From: a virus
IMG/VR virus record: IMGVR_UViG_3300020125_000038
Span: 1-42,057 of that record
Reading direction: 5' to 3' (one strand)
Length of the DNA: 42,057 bases
Shown: positions 39,659 through 42,057 of the stretch, in pieces
Numbering within the stretch: the stretch's first letter is position 1
Layout: each line of letters starts with the position of its first letter
Translations under genes and position numbers: made by a program
Notes under the pieces: model-generated
Databases searched by the model: none
Told to the model about the DNA's origin: nothing
What the model saw: the letters and a program-made list of their open reading frames with translations, nothing else

Positions 39659-40084
39659 TCACTGACTCCCCTCACCCTTTACCTGGAGATCACGGCCACT
39701 TTCCTCCGTTGAACAGGGACCTTGCGGGCTTGATACCCTGTCCTTATCCGGAGAAATTCGTGCAGGAATTCCAAACTCTTTCAGAACTGCTTCGATTCCC
39801 TCGACTACACGCTCGGATGGGAATATGTAATCTGGATGATCTTCCATGAATGGAGTGGTTGCAGCTCCAGCAGCCTGATAGATCACCTCATGAAACCTTT
39901 CCATGAAGTCACGTTCTCGCTCTGCTTTTTGACCTGCGTCATAACCTGACATGATCGCAGCTGAGAACCATGCAAGCATAGCTCCCTCGTCCTGGCCTAC
40001 ATGGAGCAAGTTGTCAGTCTTGACAAACTCTCTTGCCCACTCTTGAGCATCCATACAACCTATAAGACGGTTCTGATCGTCCAC
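39659..40084 (-). CDS. Conserved phage protein, 141 aa
   Basis: MDDQNRLIGCMDAQEWAREFVK, then a DEGAMLAWFSAAIMSGYDAGQKAER block, a helical part and an unstructured Pro/Ser/Glu tail. The (C)MDAQ-W-A-EF and DEG-M-x-x-WF-x-x-AIM-(S/A)-GYD patterns recur in actinophages and phages of other Gram-positive hosts as unknown proteins. No membrane segment. Its 3' end borders the structured RNA. Confidence 0.75.
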   Translation of the reverse strand: MDDQNRLIGCMDAQEWAREFVKTDNLLHVGQDEGAMLAWFSAAIMSGYDAGQKAERERDFMERFHEVIYQAAGAATTPFMEDHPDYIFPSERVVEGIEAVLKEFGIPARISPDKDRVSSPQGPCSTEESGRDLQVKGEGSQ

Positions 40085-40094
40085 AGTCCTCCTC

Positions 40095-40319
40095 TCAAGG
40101 CACTTCTATCCCATGAGTTTTTGCGTACAGAAGCACATCTCCAAGATCTTCACAATAACTGGTAACACCAAATATGATCTTACCGCCATTGAATCCGAGA
40201 ATATCCTGCCATTTATTCACCAAGCGAATGTTCTTTGGATAAATATCGCGCTCCCGAGCAATGTGACGTAGCTCTTGTTGCGTTCCACCGACTAGATAGA
40301 GTTGTTCATCTGTACCCAC
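40095..40319 (-). CDS. Small alpha/beta phage protein
   Basis: At 74 residues it reads LYLVGGTQQELRHIARERDIYP, then NIRLVNKWQDILGFNGGKIIFGVT and a helix. The GGT-x-x-E-x-x-x-A-x-x-R-x-I pattern resembles a Rossmann-like nucleotide or partner-binding fold recurring in actinophages. The frame is open up to 40535 but that part overlaps the Rpf-like gene, whose product looks real, so I start at the GTG near its end; ATG at 40358 is the alternative. Start uncertain. Confidence 0.6.
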   Translation of the reverse strand: MGTDEQLYLVGGTQQELRHIARERDIYPKNIRLVNKWQDILGFNGGKIIFGVTSYCEDLGDVLLYAKTHGIEVP

Positions 40320-40665
40320 AAACTGGCCAATCTCTCGTCCACGTGCCAGCTCTGTCATGGACAAGAACGGCACGGTATTTCTGCTCGAGTACGCTGTTTT
40401 GATTTGGATAACCCGAACCACCGACGGACCACCATGTTTGGAGTGTGAACTGGAGGCCACCATAAAAGCCGTTTCCGGTGGCAATGAACCATCGACCAGT
40501 ACTTTCACACCATGCCATTCGGTTAAGTTTTCCATCCCATGGCCTTACTTTTGCTAAACGCTTGTCCACATGCTTATGATGTTTTGGCTTTGGATGCACT
40601 AACACTGGTTTAGTGGAACTGAATGTGGGCAATACCAAAGCTAGACTTGCGATTAGAAACGTAAT
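40306..40665 (-). CDS. Rpf-like transglycosylase, secreted
   Basis: The core CESTGRWFIATGNGFYGGLQF, then TWWSVGG, an EQKYRAVLVHDRAGTWTRDWPVCG matches the resuscitation-promoting-factor/transglycosylase fold: the catalytic Glu follows the first Cys and GNGFYGGLQF is the signature loop. N-terminal LITFLIASLALVLPTFSST is a signal peptide or membrane anchor, needing translation from about 40665. There is no ATG/GTG there; ATT with AAAGGA upstream fits. A TTG at 40638 would remove half the signal. The enzyme would cleave actinobacterial peptidoglycan, likely during lysis or entry. Confidence 0.75.
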   Translation of the reverse strand: MTFLIASLALVLPTFSSTKPVLVHPKPKHHKHVDKRLAKVRPWDGKLNRMAWCESTGRWFIATGNGFYGGLQFTLQTWWSVGGSGYPNQNSVLEQKYRAVLVHDRAGTWTRDWPVCGYR

Positions 40666-40687
40666 GAGCTCATTCCTTTCATAAGGG

Positions 40688-40800
40688 GATAAAAAATCCT
40701 GAGCTGCCTGGCTTGCATGCTCGGCCTAGCACTCCCAACGGGGGACGCTCCTTTGGTCGCAGAGCATCATTAGGGGTGGCGATGCTCCCACTCAGGAATT
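40688..40800 (-). ncRNA. Cloverleaf-like structured RNA with terminator
   Basis: Between two genes, a closing 7-bp stem (TCCTGAG 40791-40797 with CTCAGGA 40697-40703) encloses GAGCATC/GATGCTC (40762-40787), an 8-bp stem with one bulge and one G-U (40728-40750) and a GC-rich third arm. The closing stem is followed by T6. It has no tRNA T-loop or anticodon arm. It could be a small RNA, an attenuator or a processing site. Confidence 0.6.
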
Positions 40801-40810
40801 CGCGACTACC

Positions 40811-41122
40811 TCATTTCACAAGGTCAAAGTTGGCTTGGAATGCCTTTGTCGTGTAGACCTTGTAACCCCGTTCAGTGTACAGAATCCAATCCCCGACAAA
40901 CGCCTTCGTTTGACGAGAATTCTTGGGATTGTGCACTCTCACATGGATGTACTGACTATTAGGCTGAACATCTTGGCTCATATCGACGGGGGAGTCATCA
41001 ATGTTTCCGACCTCACCAAAGCACCAACGTGCGATGTCGGAAAAGTTCTGCTCAGTTACTTGGACTGCATCTACGTACAGCGGCTTACGGACATATTTTT
41101 GCGTGATAGAGGTTCTTTCCAT
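40811..41122 (-). CDS. Conserved phage protein, 103 aa
   Basis: The pattern RKPLYVDAVQVTEQNFSDIARWC, then YIHVRVHNPKNSRQTKAFVGDWILYTERGYKVYTTKAFQANFD. It is familiar from phages: an (I/V)-x-A-x-Q-(V/F) start and a GDW-x-(L/V)-x-(Y/S)-E-x-G-Y-K-VYT-x-x-x-F end. It starts just after a 30-residue membrane gene. Function unknown; no membrane segment. Confidence 0.8.
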   Translation of the reverse strand: MERTSITQKYVRKPLYVDAVQVTEQNFSDIARWCFGEVGNIDDSPVDMSQDVQPNSQYIHVRVHNPKNSRQTKAFVGDWILYTERGYKVYTTKAFQANFDLVK

Positions 41123-41125
41123 ATC

Positions 41126-41218
41126 CTATTCGTTTCGATTACGTGTCGCTCCCAGGTAGTATCCAAAGGAGACACTGACCAGAACTATTACGGCAATAAC
41201 GATAGCTTCGACGATCAC
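41126..41218 (-). CDS. Tiny membrane protein, 30 aa
   Basis: GTG overlaps the TGA of the ssDNA-binding gene (GTGA). The product begins MIVEAIVIAVIVLVSVSFGY, a single hydrophobic helix, and ends in a basic stretch (YLGATRNRNE). It fills the gap between two genes exactly, which supports it as real. Positive-inside predicts a cytoplasmic C-terminus. Function unknown. Confidence 0.6.
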   Translation of the reverse strand: MIVEAIVIAVIVLVSVSFGYYLGATRNRNE

Positions 41219-41682
41219 GCTTGATCCATCTCAGCATACTTCTTCTCCAGCGCATCCTCTTCGATCGTCACGTAGATGCTCTGCAGATATGCTTTGATCC
41301 CGCTTTTGTTGTTCACTACCCACTCATAGGGTCTTACGATCAGATCAACATTCTGGATGTCGGCCCAGTCCAGCATCTCGACTGAGCCTTCATCTAGATT
41401 CGTCCGTCCTCTTGACGTGATGAGCACGATGCGCGGCGGGCGTCCTTTAAAATTGACTGACACTTGAAGATACGCTTGTGTGGGTTCTTCGGCTTCATCT
41501 TCTTCTCTGGGCTTGAGCCATTTGACGTTCCATCCGTCTTCGGCAAGAGTACTAGCCACAGTATCGTCAAGAAGTACTGCGAAGTTTCTGTCACCTTCTC
41601 TATTGTACTGTCCTTCCTTTCCCGCAAAATTTCGAAATATGATTCTGACACCTTCCATCAACACTGTGTTATCTTGAGGCAT
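41215..41682 (-). CDS. OB-fold single-stranded DNA-binding protein
   Basis: The 155-residue protein has LMEGVRIIFRNFAGKEGQYNREGDRNFAVLLDD, then DGWNVKWLKPREED, TQAYLQVSVNFKGRPPRIVLITSRGRTNLDEGSVEMLDWADIQNVDLIVRPYEW and GIKAYLQSIYVTIEED. This beta-rich pattern belongs to a recurring phage SSB-like family in actinophages. It supports replication by the polymerase fusion just downstream across the joint. The tail (EEDALEKKYAEMDQA) is acidic as in SSBs. Confidence 0.75.
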   Translation of the reverse strand: MPQDNTVLMEGVRIIFRNFAGKEGQYNREGDRNFAVLLDDTVASTLAEDGWNVKWLKPREEDEAEEPTQAYLQVSVNFKGRPPRIVLITSRGRTNLDEGSVEMLDWADIQNVDLIVRPYEWVVNNKSGIKAYLQSIYVTIEEDALEKKYAEMDQA

Positions 41683-41909
41683 CAGTCATCCTTTCGATTT
41701 AACAAAGATGTAACTGTTGCATAAGCATTATACGCTTGGGCCTTGGCCATTATGAGCTCATGCATCACCCATCGGCCGTCACTGAGTCGAAGAAGATGTA
41801 CCCCGATCCCCATTTTATCAGCTTCGGCTTTCACTTGATCTATAGCACATTCGATCATGTCCAGAGTATCTTCAATATCGCGTCTAAGATCGTTTAGATC
41901 ATTATTCAT
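41682..41909 (-). CDS. Small helical phage protein, 75 aa
   Basis: The product is MNNDLNDLRRDIEDTLDMIE, CAIDQVKAEADKMGI, then GRWVMHELIMAKAQAYNAYATVTSLL. Two amphipathic helices around a short turn; probably a coiled coil. The start overlaps the end of the genome-joint gene (ATGA), and its stop overlaps the SSB start. No family is recognised. Confidence 0.7.
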   Translation of the reverse strand: MNNDLNDLRRDIEDTLDMIECAIDQVKAEADKMGIGVHLLRLSDGRWVMHELIMAKAQAYNAYATVTSLLNRKDD

Positions 41910-42057
41910 TTCTTAAAACTCTTCCATGCCTGAATAGCACAATCGATAATTTCGTTCGAACCTTTCATCGAGCCAGAGATTCGTGCGTAACTTGTCCCAC
42001 GCCAAACTTCGATGATAAGTTTCTGGCTCCAGAAATCATGCTTATACCGAAATGGCA
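41906..42057 (-). CDS. Small phage protein crossing the genome ends (3' part)
   Basis: This continues the gene that starts at 196: residues PFRYKHDFWSQK to the stop lie here. Its TGA overlaps the next ATG. Only the last 32 bases are unique to this end; the remainder is the terminal repeat. Confidence 0.8.
   Translation of the reverse strand, partial: PFRYKHDFWSQKLIIEVWRGTSYARISGSMKGSNEIIDCAIQAWKSFKK
41938..42057. repeat. Terminal direct repeat, right copy
   Basis: Identical over all 120 bases to the beginning of the window. Merging the two copies gives a circle of 41,937 bp. Confidence 0.95.

Noticed and set aside
40697-40797. tRNA-like cloverleaf
   Set aside because: The closing stem has 7 bp, but there is no GTTC-containing T-loop, no 7-base anticodon loop, and arms have wrong lengths.
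1-42057. Lysogeny module
   Set aside because: No integrase, recombinase, CI-type repressor, partition gene or attachment-site pair was seen; the HTH-like proteins found have other explanations.

Overview
The window is one complete genome of a tailed phage with siphovirus-type tail genes. The first and last 120 bases are identical, so the unit is a circular (or circularly permuted) molecule of 41,937 bp. A 75-codon gene runs through the joint and becomes intact when the ends are merged. Every gene I support lies on the minus strand, so transcription runs from high to low coordinates. The protein families point to a Gram-positive host, most likely an actinobacterium: an Rpf-like transglycosylase, a ReqiPepy6 Gp37-like tail protein, and a zinc amidase with a lectin-like C-terminus. 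I see no integrase, excisionase or CI-type repressor, so a lytic lifestyle is likely.

Layout in the direction of transcription. (1) 41.9-35.4 kb, early and nucleic-acid genes: an OB-fold ssDNA-binding protein, small unknowns, an Rpf-like muralytic enzyme, a DUF5662 protein, a zinc-ribbon protein overlapping an SF2 helicase, a NUMOD4/HNH-like protein, a VRR-NUC nuclease and a RecB/Cas4-like nuclease. Two intergenic stretches here (39.27-39.58 kb and 40.69-40.80 kb) look like structured non-coding RNAs. (2) 35.4-32.6 kb: a 930-residue single-chain RNA polymerase-like protein of the YonO/QDE-1 type. (3) 32.6-29.4 kb: packaging accessory proteins, an HNH nuclease, the lysis genes and a connector. 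(4) 29.4-10.9 kb: a KGMKWG-motif protein, large terminase, portal, protease-capsid fusion, connectors, tail tube, chaperone, second tail tube, adhesins, tape measure, distal tail and Tal-like genes. (5) 10.9-4.0 kb: a run of small membrane proteins and phage proteins of unknown function, including two related DUF6353-like proteins. (6) 4.0-0.2 kb: one polypeptide combining SF3 helicase, AEP primase, 3'-5' exonuclease and family B DNA polymerase.

Region 5 carries six copies of a rigid 29-bp element with a perfect or near-perfect TATAATGAGA core but no sigma70-like -35 box. A weaker seventh copy lies upstream of the nuclease and RNA polymerase operon. Several copies are followed at once by structured leaders with U-tracts. 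A phage-encoded RNA polymerase plus a phage-specific promoter-like repeat is the most interesting combination here, but the link between them is a hypothesis. No tRNA, rRNA, CRISPR array or insertion sequence was recognised.
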